Source: Alphaproteobacteria bacterium (GTDB lineage: Bacteria > Pseudomonadota > Alphaproteobacteria > M2410). From it: a stretch of 64,000 nt of DNA. Where the stretch lies: NCBI GenBank assembly GCA_030614785.1, contig JAUWTJ010000001.1, positions 1 through 64,000 on the forward strand. Reading direction: 5' to 3'. This document shows, one piece after another, positions 28,843-39,391 of this stretch. Made by a program: the position numbers and the translations under genes. The first letter of the stretch is position 1. Every line of letters begins with the position of its first letter. The notes beneath the pieces were generated by a model, which was not told the origin of the DNA, made no database searches, and was given only the letters and a program-made list of their open reading frames with translations.

Positions 28843-31800
28843 TTTGAGTTCTCCTGAGTAATTGGGAGTGCGACGTGAAAAGTCGCACCGCCTTCGATAT
28901 TGTTCTCTGCCCAGATCTTTCCGCCATGACCCAGGACGATTTCCTTGCAAATAGCCAGCCCGAGACCCGTACCTCCGGCCCCGGTCTTGGTCTTGCTGCT
29001 CTGGATGAACTTGTCAAAGACTGCATCAAGCTCTTCTTCGGGGATGCCAATACCCTCGTCGCTGACAGCAATGCAGAGCGCCTTTTCATCCTCGTCCCGA
29101 CAACAATGGACGCTCACCTGTTTGCCTTCGGGTGTGAATTTGATGGCATTGGACATCAGATTGAGCACGACCTGGTGAATCTTGCCCCGGTCACATTCCA
29201 CCTTTGCAGCGCCATCCATCTTTTCCGGCAAGGCGAGCGACAGCTTTTTGTTGTTGGCCAGGATCTCGATTTCGCTGACAGCAGCATTGATGATCGCGCC
29301 GACATCCGCATGTTTGAAATCATACTCCGCGCTGCCTGCTTCCAGTTTGGTGAGGTCAAGCAGGTCATTGAGCATACCTGACAGGCGATGCCCGCTCACA
29401 TTGATGCGTTCGAGGTTTTCTACCTGCCTGTCTTTGTCCCAGCGATCGATCCGCTCCATGCCATGGCGCGAGAAGCTCATAATGGCATGCATGGGCGTTC
29501 TGAGCTCATGGCTCATATTGGCCAGAAATTCCGACTTCATCCGGTTGGCTTGCTCGGCTGCCTCCCGAGCCTTCTTGATGGGCGTCACATCATTAGAATA
29601 GAACGTGATTGTCTTTAAATCCCTGACAGTGGTCACCACTACAGTTTGAAGATATGCAATATCGTCGATCGTAAGTTCGCGCTGGGACAAGCCATCCCTT
29701 TCCATCATGGACAAGGCACCTGAAAGAAACGGATGATCCACTCCCTTTTCCTCCAAATCATCAAAGAGTATGTCAGCCGCCGGATTAAACAGGATAATTT
29801 CACCATCCTGATTTAGCTTGATGATGGGGTGCGGGTTATTTTTCGGAATAATGGCGAAGCTTTCCGCCTCCTGACGAGCCTGTTCAGCGACTTCATGTGC
29901 AAGTGCCAAATCACGGGTCTGCTCGTCTACCATATCCTGTAGATGGTCCCGGTGTCGTTTGAGTTCCTCATCCGCCCGTTTCCGTTCTGTAATATCCCGA
30001 ATGGACGCGATGGCGTACTTCTTTCCCCCGATAAGCTGTATGAGCGACAGATTGATTTCCAGAGGCACTTCCGTGCCGTCCTTTTTCCGCCCGGAAAATT
30101 CGCGGTCGAAAGCCATTTCATACTTCTTGTCGTCATCCTGATTGAAGTATTGTCGAAGAAAACCGGCGTGGTTGGCACGGCTGATTTCAGGCAAAAGCAT
30201 ATCGAGATTACTATTCTCGATTTCAGCCTCGGTATATCCGAAGAGTTCACAAAGCGCCCTGTTCGCCGACGTGATCTTTCCATCAGATTCGACAGTCAAT
30301 ATGCCCTCTGGCACCGTATGCATAATACTGTCCAGCCAACTGTGGCTTTCCTCCAGAGACCGTTGCGTCTCCTTCATCTCGGTAATGTCCGTGGAAATTC
30401 CGCATACGACGTGCTCGCCCAGCAATTCATCGTAGATCGGGAATTTCAGCGACAAGTAATAGCGGGGATCCTGCCCCTCGAGGGCGGCGACTTCCTCCAT
30501 CTTTACGGGTTTCAGGGTCTCAAGGACCCGGTCATCGTTTCGCTTCAACGCGTCGGCGATCTCTTTTGGCAAGTAGTCATGATCGGTCTTTCCGATAATC
30601 TCTTCCGGAGTGCTATTGATCTGGTCGCAGAGCCTTTTGTTGGCCAATAGAACCCGGCTTCGAGCATCCTTTATGTAGATGAGGGCTCCTGTATTATCCA
30701 GCACATCCTGCAAACGATTGGACGTCTGCCTGCTGAATTGTTCACTTTCAGCAAGCTTTTGATTTGTGATCTCCTGATGTCTACGGTCGTGGATTGAGCC
30801 AAGGATAGCTTCGATTGTACGAAAGACAGGTTCCAGGAGGACAATATCTTTCTCCGAATATCCACCAGTCTTGTTTGCCAGACCCACGATGCAGATTACT
30901 TCACCGTCGAATACAATCGGAATGGCCATATGGTGTTCGGGTGGCGTCTTACCTTTCGACTCTTCCTTATAGGGATCATGATCCGCTGTATTGTTCGCAA
31001 TTAGTGGCTCACCGGCTATGATGGCGCGGTCATAGACGGAATCCGGCGCGCAATAGTCACAGGTCTCTTGTACTTTATCGTGTTGGCCAAAAGTAGACGC
31101 GACACGGATATCCAGGTTGTAGGTGTCGTTTCCGCTGACGAGGACTTCCCCGATAAACCCGCTTTCGCTCTGACTCAGTTCCAGCAGATATGACATCAGG
31201 ACTTCAAAGACTTTATGGCTGTCTTCGCCCTTGCTGGAAATATACGTCGACTGAACGATTGCAATCAGGTCAAGGGTTTTGCGCTGGAATTGCTTCTTCT
31301 CTTCGTCGCCTTTGATCGTCCCCGCCAACCTCTGACCATAAAGGGTCGCACTTGCCACCATCAAGAGGATGAGCCCGGCGATCAGATATTCGACAATTTC
31401 CAGGGCCGCCGCCTCTTCCAGCTGTTCGTTGAAAAGGGCTGACTGAATCTCTGACATCATTTGCACAGCATCGGAGAGACTATTGGATGCGTCGCTGGAA
31501 AGATGATCCATCCTCGCCATGTGAGCACCGGCTTCAGCCGGGTCTCCATCTTTCAAACTGGAGAAGAATGCGCTTGTTTCTCTTGCCAGAGTTTCGAAAT
31601 CGGCGCGGGACATGACCACTTTTTCTATGAGCAGCTGCTTGTAGCCCATGCCATTTGCTGCCGCTCCAGACGGAAAGTCTGACGGACCCAACTGTTCAAG
31701 GCCAGCAAGCGCGCTATCATATTGCGAGGTGATCTGAGTCGCCAAATCTCTGAGCTTTTGAGTTTCGCTCTCGATATCCGAGTCTTCAAATACTTCATCT

Positions 31801-32771
31801 CCTGGAGAGTTCGCAGCTGCTATCAGCCGTGAGATGTCCACGATCTGAGCTTGCCGCTCATGCCAGGTTTCCTCGATAGTGGCCGAGTCCTGATAGATGG
31901 TCATGATGCGGTGGTTCAAAAACAAGCTGACGACGATAGCAGAGGCGGCAAACCCGGCCAGTACATAGTAAATATAGTGCCAGCGCGGCATTCTTCTGGT
32001 GCCTTCGGTTCGTGAAAGGGTCACGAGCCGGTTCAGGCTGAGGATGAAACCCGGAACGATGATCAGGCCAAAGGTGACGAGTGTGACGGTTACGATGAGC
32101 CATGTTTGTCCTTGCGCCTCGCCAACGTGATGGCCGTGAGGTAGAAAGACTGCCGCCTCCATGCCGGTATAGTGCATTCCGCACACGGCCACGCCCATAA
32201 CGGCGGAAGCCAGAATTGACCTTTTGACAAGTGGCTTCTCCAGAAATTGCCTTATGATGATGATCGCTGCACCGGCCGCGATAATCGCGATCGCCACCGA
32301 AAGGATAAAGAGGTTGGGCTCGTAGCGTACGTCAGCGTCTATATCCATCGCGGCCATGCCGATATAGTGCATTAGGACGGCCGCCATACCGACAATGACT
32401 GTGGATCGACAAAAGGCAGTCTTTGACATGACTGGTTTCAGGATTTGATCGAACGCCGCCCATGAAAAGGCGTTGGCAATCACAAGAGACGCGAGGGTCA
32501 ACGGTGCGGAATAGGTGTGCTCCATGCCCATATCATAGGCAAGCATGCCGGTGAAGTGCATCGACCAGATGCCGCTGCCCAGGAAGAAGGCGCCCAACAG
32601 GGGGGCTCTTTTCTGTAAGGACGTATCTGTGCTGCGTATTCCTGCAACCAACGTGATGGCGATGAAGCAGGCCGCTGAGGCAATGAGGTAGGACAGCAGA
32701 ACCAGCCACCAGTTATAGTGACCGGTCAAGGCGATCTGCGGTATTTCCTTGATGAAGAAGCCTTCAGTCAT
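28839..32771 (-). CDS. Large sensor histidine kinase: MHYT, GAF, multiple PAS, HisKA, HATPase
   Basis: 1310 aa; MHFTGM, MHYIGM, MHYTGM motifs; PAS segments; [36 protein letters not shown]. Confidence 0.93.
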   Translation of the reverse strand: MTEGFFIKEIPQIALTGHYNWWLVLLSYLIASAACFIAITLVAGIRSTDTSLQKRAPLLGAFFLGSGIWSMHFTGMLAYDMGMEHTYSAPLTLASLVIANAFSWAAFDQILKPVMSKTAFCRSTVIVGMAAVLMHYIGMAAMDIDADVRYEPNLFILSVAIAIIAAGAAIIIIRQFLEKPLVKRSILASAVMGVAVCGMHYTGMEAAVFLPHGHHVGEAQGQTWLIVTVTLVTFGLIIVPGFILSLNRLVTLSRTEGTRRMPRWHYIYYVLAGFAASAIVVSLFLNHRIMTIYQDSATIEETWHERQAQIVDISRLIAAANSPGDEVFEDSDIESETQKLRDLATQITSQYDSALAGLEQLGPSDFPSGAAANGMGYKQLLIEKVVMSRADFETLARETSAFFSSLKDGDPAEAGAHMARMDHLSSDASNSLSDAVQMMSEIQSALFNEQLEEAAALEIVEYLIAGLILLMVASATLYGQRLAGTIKGDEEKKQFQRKTLDLIAIVQSTYISSKGEDSHKVFEVLMSYLLELSQSESGFIGEVLVSGNDTYNLDIRVASTFGQHDKVQETCDYCAPDSVYDRAIIAGEPLIANNTADHDPYKEESKGKTPPEHHMAIPIVFDGEVICIVGLANKTGGYSEKDIVLLEPVFRTIEAILGSIHDRRHQEITNQKLAESEQFSRQTSNRLQDVLDNTGALIYIKDARSRVLLANKRLCDQINSTPEEIIGKTDHDYLPKEIADALKRNDDRVLETLKPVKMEEVAALEGQDPRYYLSLKFPIYDELLGEHVVCGISTDITEMKETQRSLEESHSWLDSIMHTVPEGILTVESDGKITSANRALCELFGYTEAEIENSNLDMLLPEISRANHAGFLRQYFNQDDDKKYEMAFDREFSGRKKDGTEVPLEINLSLIQLIGGKKYAIASIRDITERKRADEELKRHRDHLQDMVDEQTRDLALAHEVAEQARQEAESFAIIPKNNPHPIIKLNQDGEIILFNPAADILFDDLEEKGVDHPFLSGALSMMERDGLSQRELTIDDIAYLQTVVVTTVRDLKTITFYSNDVTPIKKAREAAEQANRMKSEFLANMSHELRTPMHAIMSFSRHGMERIDRWDKDRQVENLERINVSGHRLSGMLNDLLDLTKLEAGSAEYDFKHADVGAIINAAVSEIEILANNKKLSLALPEKMDGAAKVECDRGKIHQVVLNLMSNAIKFTPEGKQVSVHCCRDEDEKALCIAVSDEGIGIPEEELDAVFDKFIQSSKTKTGAGGTGLGLAICKEIVLGHGGKIWAENNIEGGATFHVALPITQENSK

Positions 32772-33127
32772 CTCTCATCCTGATCAAGACTGTGCAAAAG
32801 GGCAGAACCCGTCGAAGAACGGCCTTGCCTGCTCGCTCCAGGCTCTTTTCTATCCACAGATTCATTTGCCGCCCCTGATTCGGCGCCGAGCACCGGCTTT
32901 GCACTACAGACATGCCATCCTGAGGGCAGGATCATGAGCGAGTACAAGCGCTTCCATCCATCCCTCATGGTAGATTAGTTACTAAAGTACATAAAAGTTA
33001 AACTGCGGTTACCGAAAGTGGCGACACAATCACATCAAAATCGGTCTTAACGGCTGTATCCTGCAGACTCCGGGTCTTAATCTTGATAGAAAGGGGAAAA
33101 TCTCAATCCAGGGAGCCAATAGTGCCG

Positions 33128-35167
33128 ATGACCGAGCAATCCAATCCATTTTTCGAAACCTGGGACGCCCCCTATGGTGTACCGCCCTTTGACCGCATCA
33201 AATCGGAGCACTTCATACCTGCTTTCGAGAAGGCCATGACAGAGCGCCTTGCCAATGTGGAGATCATCGCCAGGTCGACTGTCGCGCCCACCTTCGAAAA
33301 CACCCTGGAGGCACTGGAGCGCACCTTTGTCCCAATGCATCGGATTATGGGTGTGTTCTACAACCAGACGTCCGCCCATACAAATGACGCCCTGCAAAAA
33401 ATACAAGCCGAGATGGCGCCCAAACTGGTGCGTCACGAAGCCGCGATCCAGATGAATGTTGCGCTCTTCAAGCGCATTGAAGCCCTGTATGAAACACGCG
33501 AGACGCTCGGCCTGGGTGCCGAGCAAATGCGCCTCCTCACCGAGACCCACAAAGATTTCACGCGTGCCGGTGCCGCCCTCGACAAAACCGCTCAGGCGGA
33601 CCTTAAGGCCATCAACGAAGAGATCTCGGTCCTCACAACAAGGTTTGGCCAAAACTCACTGGCAGAAACCAACGACTTCCAGCTTGTCATCGATAATGAG
33701 GACGATCTCGCAGGTTTGCCGGACTCAGTCCAGGCTGCAGCACTTGAAACAGGCCGCGAGCTTGGCCATGAAGGCAGCTATGTCTTCACCATTTCCCGCT
33801 CATCCTTCACGCCCTTCATGCAGTCTGCAGACAATCGAGCCTTGCGCGAAAAAATGTTCCGCGCCTACACGCTGTCCGGCGATAACAACAATGAACACGA
33901 CAACAAGGCGATCACCTCGAAGATCGCAAGCCTGCGCGTGCGCCGCGCCAACATCATGGGCCACAAGACCCATGCGGAGTTTGAGCTGAGTGACCGCATG
34001 GCTGACTCACCTGACGCCGCCTACGGCCTGTTGCGCCAGCTTTGGGAGCCCGCCGTTGCCAAAGCAAAAAGAGAAGCCGAAGATTTGCAAGCGTCCATCC
34101 AGCGCTCTGGCGGCAATTTCAAACTCGCGCCGTGGGATTGGTGGTACTACACAGAAAAAGTACGGGCGGAAAACTTCGATATGAATGTCGAGGAGATCAA
34201 ACCCTACTTCGAGCTTTCGCGCGTGCGCGACGGTGCCTTCCATGTAGCGACGCAGCTCTATGGCCTGACATTCAAACAGCTCCACAATGTTCCCGTTTAT
34301 CACGAGGATGTCGAAACCTGGGAAGTCTCCGATGCAGACGGCTCCCATATCGGCGTTTTTCTCGCCGACTATTTCATGCGGCCCTCAAAGCGCGGCGGCG
34401 CCTGGATGAGCGCCTACCGAGAGCAAAAAAAAATCGACGGCGAAACAAGGCCCATCATTGTCAATGTCTGCAATTTCCCTAAAGGCTCCGGCGACCAGCC
34501 CTCACTGCTTGGTCCCGATGAAGTGCGAACCCTCTTCCATGAGTTCGGCCATGCGCTACACGGCCTGCTCGCCAATACCACTTACGAAAGCATGTCCGGC
34601 ACATCAGTAAAGCGCGATTTTGTCGAACTGCCAAGCCAGATCATGGAACACTGGGCGACAGAACCTGACGTGATGAAGGTTTACGCGCGGCACTATGAAA
34701 CCGGCGCGGTGATCCCCGATGATCTCATCGAAAAAATCCTCAAGGTTCAAACCTTCAACCAGGGCTTTGCAACAACCGAATATCTCAGTGCGTCCATCCT
34801 CGACCTCGACTGGCACTCTCTGGAAACCGCAGACGAGCAACCTGCCAATGAGTTTGAGGCAGAAGCGATGGGCAGCCTCGGTCTCGTGGAGGAAATTACG
34901 CCGCGATATCGCTCGACCTATTTCTCCCACATTTTCTCGGGCGGCTACTCGGCTGGATATTATTCCTACATCTGGGCCGAAGTTCTCGACGCAGACGGTT
35001 ACGAGGCCTTTAAGGAGAAAGGTATCTTCGATCAGGAGACGGCAAAGTCCTTCCGGGAGAACATACTCGAAAAGGGCGGCACCGAGGACCCGATGAAGCT
35101 CTACAAAAAATTCCGCGGCCGCGAACCAAAAGTCGATGCCTTGCTGGTGGATCGAGGTCTGGACTAG
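33128..35167 (+). CDS. M3 family metallopeptidase (peptidyl-dipeptidase/oligopeptidase A type)
   Basis: ORF 33083..35167; likely start MTEQSNPFFETWDAPYGVPPF at 33128; HEFGHALHGLL zinc motif. Confidence 0.92.
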   Translation: MTEQSNPFFETWDAPYGVPPFDRIKSEHFIPAFEKAMTERLANVEIIARSTVAPTFENTLEALERTFVPMHRIMGVFYNQTSAHTNDALQKIQAEMAPKLVRHEAAIQMNVALFKRIEALYETRETLGLGAEQMRLLTETHKDFTRAGAALDKTAQADLKAINEEISVLTTRFGQNSLAETNDFQLVIDNEDDLAGLPDSVQAAALETGRELGHEGSYVFTISRSSFTPFMQSADNRALREKMFRAYTLSGDNNNEHDNKAITSKIASLRVRRANIMGHKTHAEFELSDRMADSPDAAYGLLRQLWEPAVAKAKREAEDLQASIQRSGGNFKLAPWDWWYYTEKVRAENFDMNVEEIKPYFELSRVRDGAFHVATQLYGLTFKQLHNVPVYHEDVETWEVSDADGSHIGVFLADYFMRPSKRGGAWMSAYREQKKIDGETRPIIVNVCNFPKGSGDQPSLLGPDEVRTLFHEFGHALHGLLANTTYESMSGTSVKRDFVELPSQIMEHWATEPDVMKVYARHYETGAVIPDDLIEKILKVQTFNQGFATTEYLSASILDLDWHSLETADEQPANEFEAEAMGSLGLVEEITPRYRSTYFSHIFSGGYSAGYYSYIWAEVLDADGYEAFKEKGIFDQETAKSFRENILEKGGTEDPMKLYKKFRGREPKVDALLVDRGLD

Positions 35168-35281
35168 AAAGCCCCGGCATCAACTCAAATCACATTGCTT
35201 TACCGCCACTTGACCCTTGTCATTTAACCCTGCACATCTGACCCACTACATTTTCCATGCAAAGCAACAAGGTCGATAGCG

Positions 35282-36124
35282 ATGAAGGTAACGCGTGAGT
35301 TCAAGGGACATGAGGGCCTTACCCTTGTGGCTGATGCCTTCGGCGATCCCAAAGACCCGCCAGTACTGTTTGCTCACGGCGGCGGGCAAACCCGCCATGC
35401 CTGGGGCGGGGCAGCCGAGTCGCTTGGAAAAACCGGCTGGTATGCCGTATCGCTCGACCTTCGCGGCCACGGCGATAGCGCCTGGTGCCCCGATGGCAAA
35501 TACGGCATGGAATACTACAGCCGCGACCTTATCGAGGTCGCCGGCGTCTTCAGTCAAAAACCCTCCATCGTTGGCGCATCGCTCGGCGGTCTGGCGGCAA
35601 TGGTTGTCGAGGGTTTCATGGCGCCAGAAACGTTTCGAAGTCTGACTATGGTCGACATCACACCGCGCATGGAACAATCCGGCATTGATCAGATCATGGG
35701 TTTCATGTCCGCCAATATGGAAGACGGGTTTGCGACCCTCGAAGAAGCGGCGGATGTGATTGCCAATTTTCTTCCCCATCGCAAACGACCGAAGAACCTT
35801 GATGGCCTCTCAAAGAACCTGCGCCTTCGCGACGACGGCCGCTATCGCTGGCACTGGGACCCGGCCTTTGTCACAATTTCGACGGGAGCGCGGGAGGCCG
35901 GGAATGAAGGATATCTCGACCGGATCGCCGAAGGTGTCAAAATCCCGACCCATCTCATTCGGGGTCAACTCAGCCAGATCGTCAGCGAAGAAGCGGTACA
36001 ACATTTCCTCGAGGTCATCCCTCATGCGGCCTATACAGATATTCTTGATGCGGGCCATATGATCGCCGGCGACAAAAACGATGTCTTCAACGAAGCCGTC
36101 GCATCTTTCCTCACCTCACTTTGA
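35282..36124 (+). CDS. Alpha/beta hydrolase
   Basis: PVLFAHGGGQTRHAW, VSLDLRGHGDSAW, VGASLGGLAAM, DAGHMIAGDKND. Confidence 0.87.
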   Translation: MKVTREFKGHEGLTLVADAFGDPKDPPVLFAHGGGQTRHAWGGAAESLGKTGWYAVSLDLRGHGDSAWCPDGKYGMEYYSRDLIEVAGVFSQKPSIVGASLGGLAAMVVEGFMAPETFRSLTMVDITPRMEQSGIDQIMGFMSANMEDGFATLEEAADVIANFLPHRKRPKNLDGLSKNLRLRDDGRYRWHWDPAFVTISTGAREAGNEGYLDRIAEGVKIPTHLIRGQLSQIVSEEAVQHFLEVIPHAAYTDILDAGHMIAGDKNDVFNEAVASFLTSL

Positions 36125-36243
36125 CACCCCACTTTAGAACCATTCCTTAATGGCAGTAATGAGACACAATAACTTGCCCTCGTTACTCTTTGCTGGTTTT
36201 CTTGGCGAAGGAATTACTGCAAACACCGGGGAAGGCCGCCGCA

Positions 36244-37221
36244 ATGAACCTGTCCAACCTGCCAAAAGAGCGTCTTCTGGACGCCTACCGAACCATGAAG
36301 ACCATTCGTGAGTTCGAGGAACGCATTCACACCGAAAACACAACAGGTGATATAGCCGGATTTCTGCATCTCAGCGTCGGTCAGGAGGCAATCGCGGCCG
36401 GGGTCATGTCACATCTCACAACGCAGGACTATATTGCCTCAACCCATCGCGGCCACGGCCACGCCATCGCCAAGGGCAGCGATGTCAAGGCCATGATGAA
36501 AGAAATCTTTGGCAAGGCAGGCGGTCTTTGCGGCGGCAAAGGCGGGTCCATGCATATTGCCGATCTTGAGCAAGGCATGCTGGGTGCCAACGGGATTGTC
36601 GGTGCCGGCGGGCCGCTGGCCATCGGCGCAGCCCTCACCGCCAAGCTCAAAAAATCCGACGACGTTGCGGTCTGTTTTCTCGGCGACGGCGCCTCCAACC
36701 AGGGCGGCGTCTTTGAAGCCATGAACATGTCCGTCGCCCTGGGGCTCCCTGTTGTCTTTATTTTTGAAAACAACGGCTACGGAGAATTCACCGGCGCTGA
36801 TTTTTCCGTTGGTAGCAAGGACATCGCCGGGCGCGCTGCCGGCTTTGGCATTCCAACTGTCAAGGTTGACGGCACTAACTTTTTCACCATTGCCGACGCG
36901 GCCGGAACGGCTATCGACCGGGTCCGCCAGGGTTTAGGCCCACAAGGTGTTGAGGCTTTCGCCTTTCGGTTCTACGGGCACTTCGAAGGTGATCCGCAAG
37001 CCTATCGATCCAAAGACGAAATTGAAAATGTGCGTGTCGACAGCGACTGCCTCATAAATTTCCGCGCAAGTGTAGCCGAAGGCAATCGCCTTGAGATCGG
37101 TGAACTCGATGCCATTGATGCAGAAGTCGCTATTCTCATTGACGAAGCCGTCGCTGAGGCAAGAGCGGCAGACTTCCCATCGCCTGACGCCGTTCTCAAG
37201 GACGTCTACATTTCCTATTGA
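36244..37221 (+). CDS. acoA: TPP-dependent 2-oxo acid/acetoin dehydrogenase E1 alpha subunit
   Basis: Start MNLSNLPKERLLDAYRTM; TREFEE-like region, GFLHLSVGQEA, THRGHGHAIAKG, GDGASNQGGVFEAMN TPP motif. Confidence 0.85.
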   Translation: MNLSNLPKERLLDAYRTMKTIREFEERIHTENTTGDIAGFLHLSVGQEAIAAGVMSHLTTQDYIASTHRGHGHAIAKGSDVKAMMKEIFGKAGGLCGGKGGSMHIADLEQGMLGANGIVGAGGPLAIGAALTAKLKKSDDVAVCFLGDGASNQGGVFEAMNMSVALGLPVVFIFENNGYGEFTGADFSVGSKDIAGRAAGFGIPTVKVDGTNFFTIADAAGTAIDRVRQGLGPQGVEAFAFRFYGHFEGDPQAYRSKDEIENVRVDSDCLINFRASVAEGNRLEIGELDAIDAEVAILIDEAVAEARAADFPSPDAVLKDVYISY

Positions 37222-37242
37222 TCTGACACGCGGAGAAAAATC

Positions 37243-38253
37243 ATGGCTATAAAAACCATCAGACAGGCCATCGGGGAGGCTCTTCGACTTGAAATGGCCC
37301 GCGATGAACATGTCTTTATCATGGGCGAGGATGTTGCCGGGGGACGCGGTGGAACCGGTGTCCTTGACGCTGCGGGCGGCGTCCTGGGGATCACCAAAGA
37401 CCTTCTTGAAGAGTTCGGCGAGGATCGGGTCATCGATACGCCCATTTCTGAAACAGCCATCCTTGGCTGCGCGGTCGGCGCTGCGGTCTCCGGCTCGCGC
37501 CCCGTCGCCGAACTGATGTTCAACGATTTCATGGGAGTCTGTTTCGACCCGCTTCTCAACCAGGCGGCCAAGTTCCGCTACATGTTTGGCGGCAAGGCCG
37601 AGACCCCGCTTGTGGTGCGCACCATGTATGGCGCCGGTATCAGAGCCGCCGCACAGCACTCCCAGACGCTCTATCACATGTTCACATCCGTCCCTGGCCT
37701 AAAGTGCGTCTGCCCGTCCAACGCCTATGACGCCAAGGGTCTCCTCATTCAGGCCATCCGCGATAATGATCCCGTCGTCTTCCTGGAACATAAGGCGCTC
37801 TATGATATCCCCGGTGTCGAGACGCCGGACGAGGCCTACACAATCCCCTTCGGAGAGGCAAATTTCGTCCGTGACGGTACAGATATCACGATTGTTGCCA
37901 TGGGGCTGATGGTTCACATCGCATCGGGTGTCGCCGAAGAGCTCGCCAAATCAGGCGTCTCGGTCGAAATTGTTGACCCGCGCACAACATCCCCGCTCGA
38001 TACCGACAGCATTCTTGAATCAGTTGAAAAGACCGGTCGTCTCGTCGTGATGGATGAATCTGCTGCCCGCTGCGGCTTTGCCCATGACATCGCTGCGCTT
38101 GTTGCAGACCGGGCCTTCGGTTCTCTGAAAGCACCGATCAAGACCATAACACCGCCGCATACCCCGGTCCCCTTCTCCCCTGCGCTCGAGGATGCATGGC
38201 TGCCAGGCCCGGAAGATCTCGTCAAAGCCATAACGGCGGTCATGGAGTACTGA
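37243..38253 (+). CDS. acoB: TPP-dependent 2-oxo acid/acetoin dehydrogenase E1 beta subunit
   Basis: IRQAIGEALRLEMARDEHVFIMGEDVAGGRGGTGVL, DTPISE, EHKALYDIPG. Confidence 0.87.
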   Translation: MAIKTIRQAIGEALRLEMARDEHVFIMGEDVAGGRGGTGVLDAAGGVLGITKDLLEEFGEDRVIDTPISETAILGCAVGAAVSGSRPVAELMFNDFMGVCFDPLLNQAAKFRYMFGGKAETPLVVRTMYGAGIRAAAQHSQTLYHMFTSVPGLKCVCPSNAYDAKGLLIQAIRDNDPVVFLEHKALYDIPGVETPDEAYTIPFGEANFVRDGTDITIVAMGLMVHIASGVAEELAKSGVSVEIVDPRTTSPLDTDSILESVEKTGRLVVMDESAARCGFAHDIAALVADRAFGSLKAPIKTITPPHTPVPFSPALEDAWLPGPEDLVKAITAVMEY

Positions 38254-38258
38254 TCTGC

Positions 38259-39377
38259 ATGAGCGATCCTATCAAGACCATAACAGTTCCCAAATGGGGC
38301 CTGACCATGGAAGAAGGCAAGGTGGTCACCTGGCTCGTCGCCGAAGGCGAGACCTTTTCGTCTGGCGATGAATTGCTTGAGCTCGAAACCAGCAAGATCG
38401 CCAATGTCGTCGAGGCGCAAGCAGGCGGAACGCTCCGCCGGATCGTCGCCGCGCCGGATGAAACCCTCCCCGTCGGCGCCCTGCTCGGTGTTCTGGCAGA
38501 ACCGGATGTTTCAGATGAAGAGATTGACGCTTTCATCGCCGGTTTTCAGGAGAGCTTCGTTCTCGAGGAAAAACCTGAAGACGGCGGCGCCGCAGAACCA
38601 AACTATGCGGACGTCGGAGGCTTCCGCATCGCCTGGAACGTCTCCGGCCGGGCAGACAACGACGCCACTCCCGTCCTCTTCATCCACGGCTTTGGCGGCG
38701 ATGGCAACAGCTGGCTTTTCAATCTTGCGGCTCTGTCAGTGGACCACCCGGCATATGTCATTGACCTGCCGGGCCACGGCAAATCGTCAAAACAGGTCGA
38801 CGACGGCAGCGTTGAAACCCTGGCCAAAACCGTAAGTGGGTTTCTTGATAGTATCGACGCGGAAAAATCTCACCTGGTCGGCCACTCTCTCGGCGCCGCC
38901 ATCGCGCTTGAGATCGCCAGGACCAATGAGCCGCGTGTTGCGTCTCTGACGCTTGTAGCGCCCGCCGGTCTCGGCGATACGATCAACGAGGATTTCCTTA
39001 AAGGGTTTTCCGAAGCCAATTCGCGCCGCGAGATGAAAGCAGCCATGACCTGCCTCTTCGCCGACAAGGCCCTCGTCACCCGCGATCTGGTCGATGAAAC
39101 ATTAAAATCGACCCGCATTGACGGCGCCAAAGAAGCTCTTCAGAAAATCGCCGCTGCCTGTTTTGATGGCGGCGTGCAAAAAATGCATTACGATGAGTTC
39201 CTTGCAAACACCGACCTGCCAACGCTGATCATTGTCGGGGAGAACGATGAGATCGTGCCCGTTCCCGAGGGCCACTCGTCCCATATCATCAAGGGCGCCG
39301 GACACATGCCTCATATGGAGCAGGCAAGCGAAGTGAATGACCTCATTTGCACCCACATCGCCAGATCAGAGAACTGA
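38259..39377 (+). CDS. acoC: Lipoyl domain plus alpha/beta-hydrolase-fold acyltransferase (AcoC-type E2)
   Basis: KWGLTMEEGKVVTWLVAEGETFSSGDELLELETSKIAN lipoyl domain followed by FIHGFGGDGNSWLFN, VGHSLGAAIA. Confidence 0.85.
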   Translation: MSDPIKTITVPKWGLTMEEGKVVTWLVAEGETFSSGDELLELETSKIANVVEAQAGGTLRRIVAAPDETLPVGALLGVLAEPDVSDEEIDAFIAGFQESFVLEEKPEDGGAAEPNYADVGGFRIAWNVSGRADNDATPVLFIHGFGGDGNSWLFNLAALSVDHPAYVIDLPGHGKSSKQVDDGSVETLAKTVSGFLDSIDAEKSHLVGHSLGAAIALEIARTNEPRVASLTLVAPAGLGDTINEDFLKGFSEANSRREMKAAMTCLFADKALVTRDLVDETLKSTRIDGAKEALQKIAAACFDGGVQKMHYDEFLANTDLPTLIIVGENDEIVPVPEGHSSHIIKGAGHMPHMEQASEVNDLICTHIARSEN

Positions 39378-39391
39378 GTGGCTCTCCTGCC

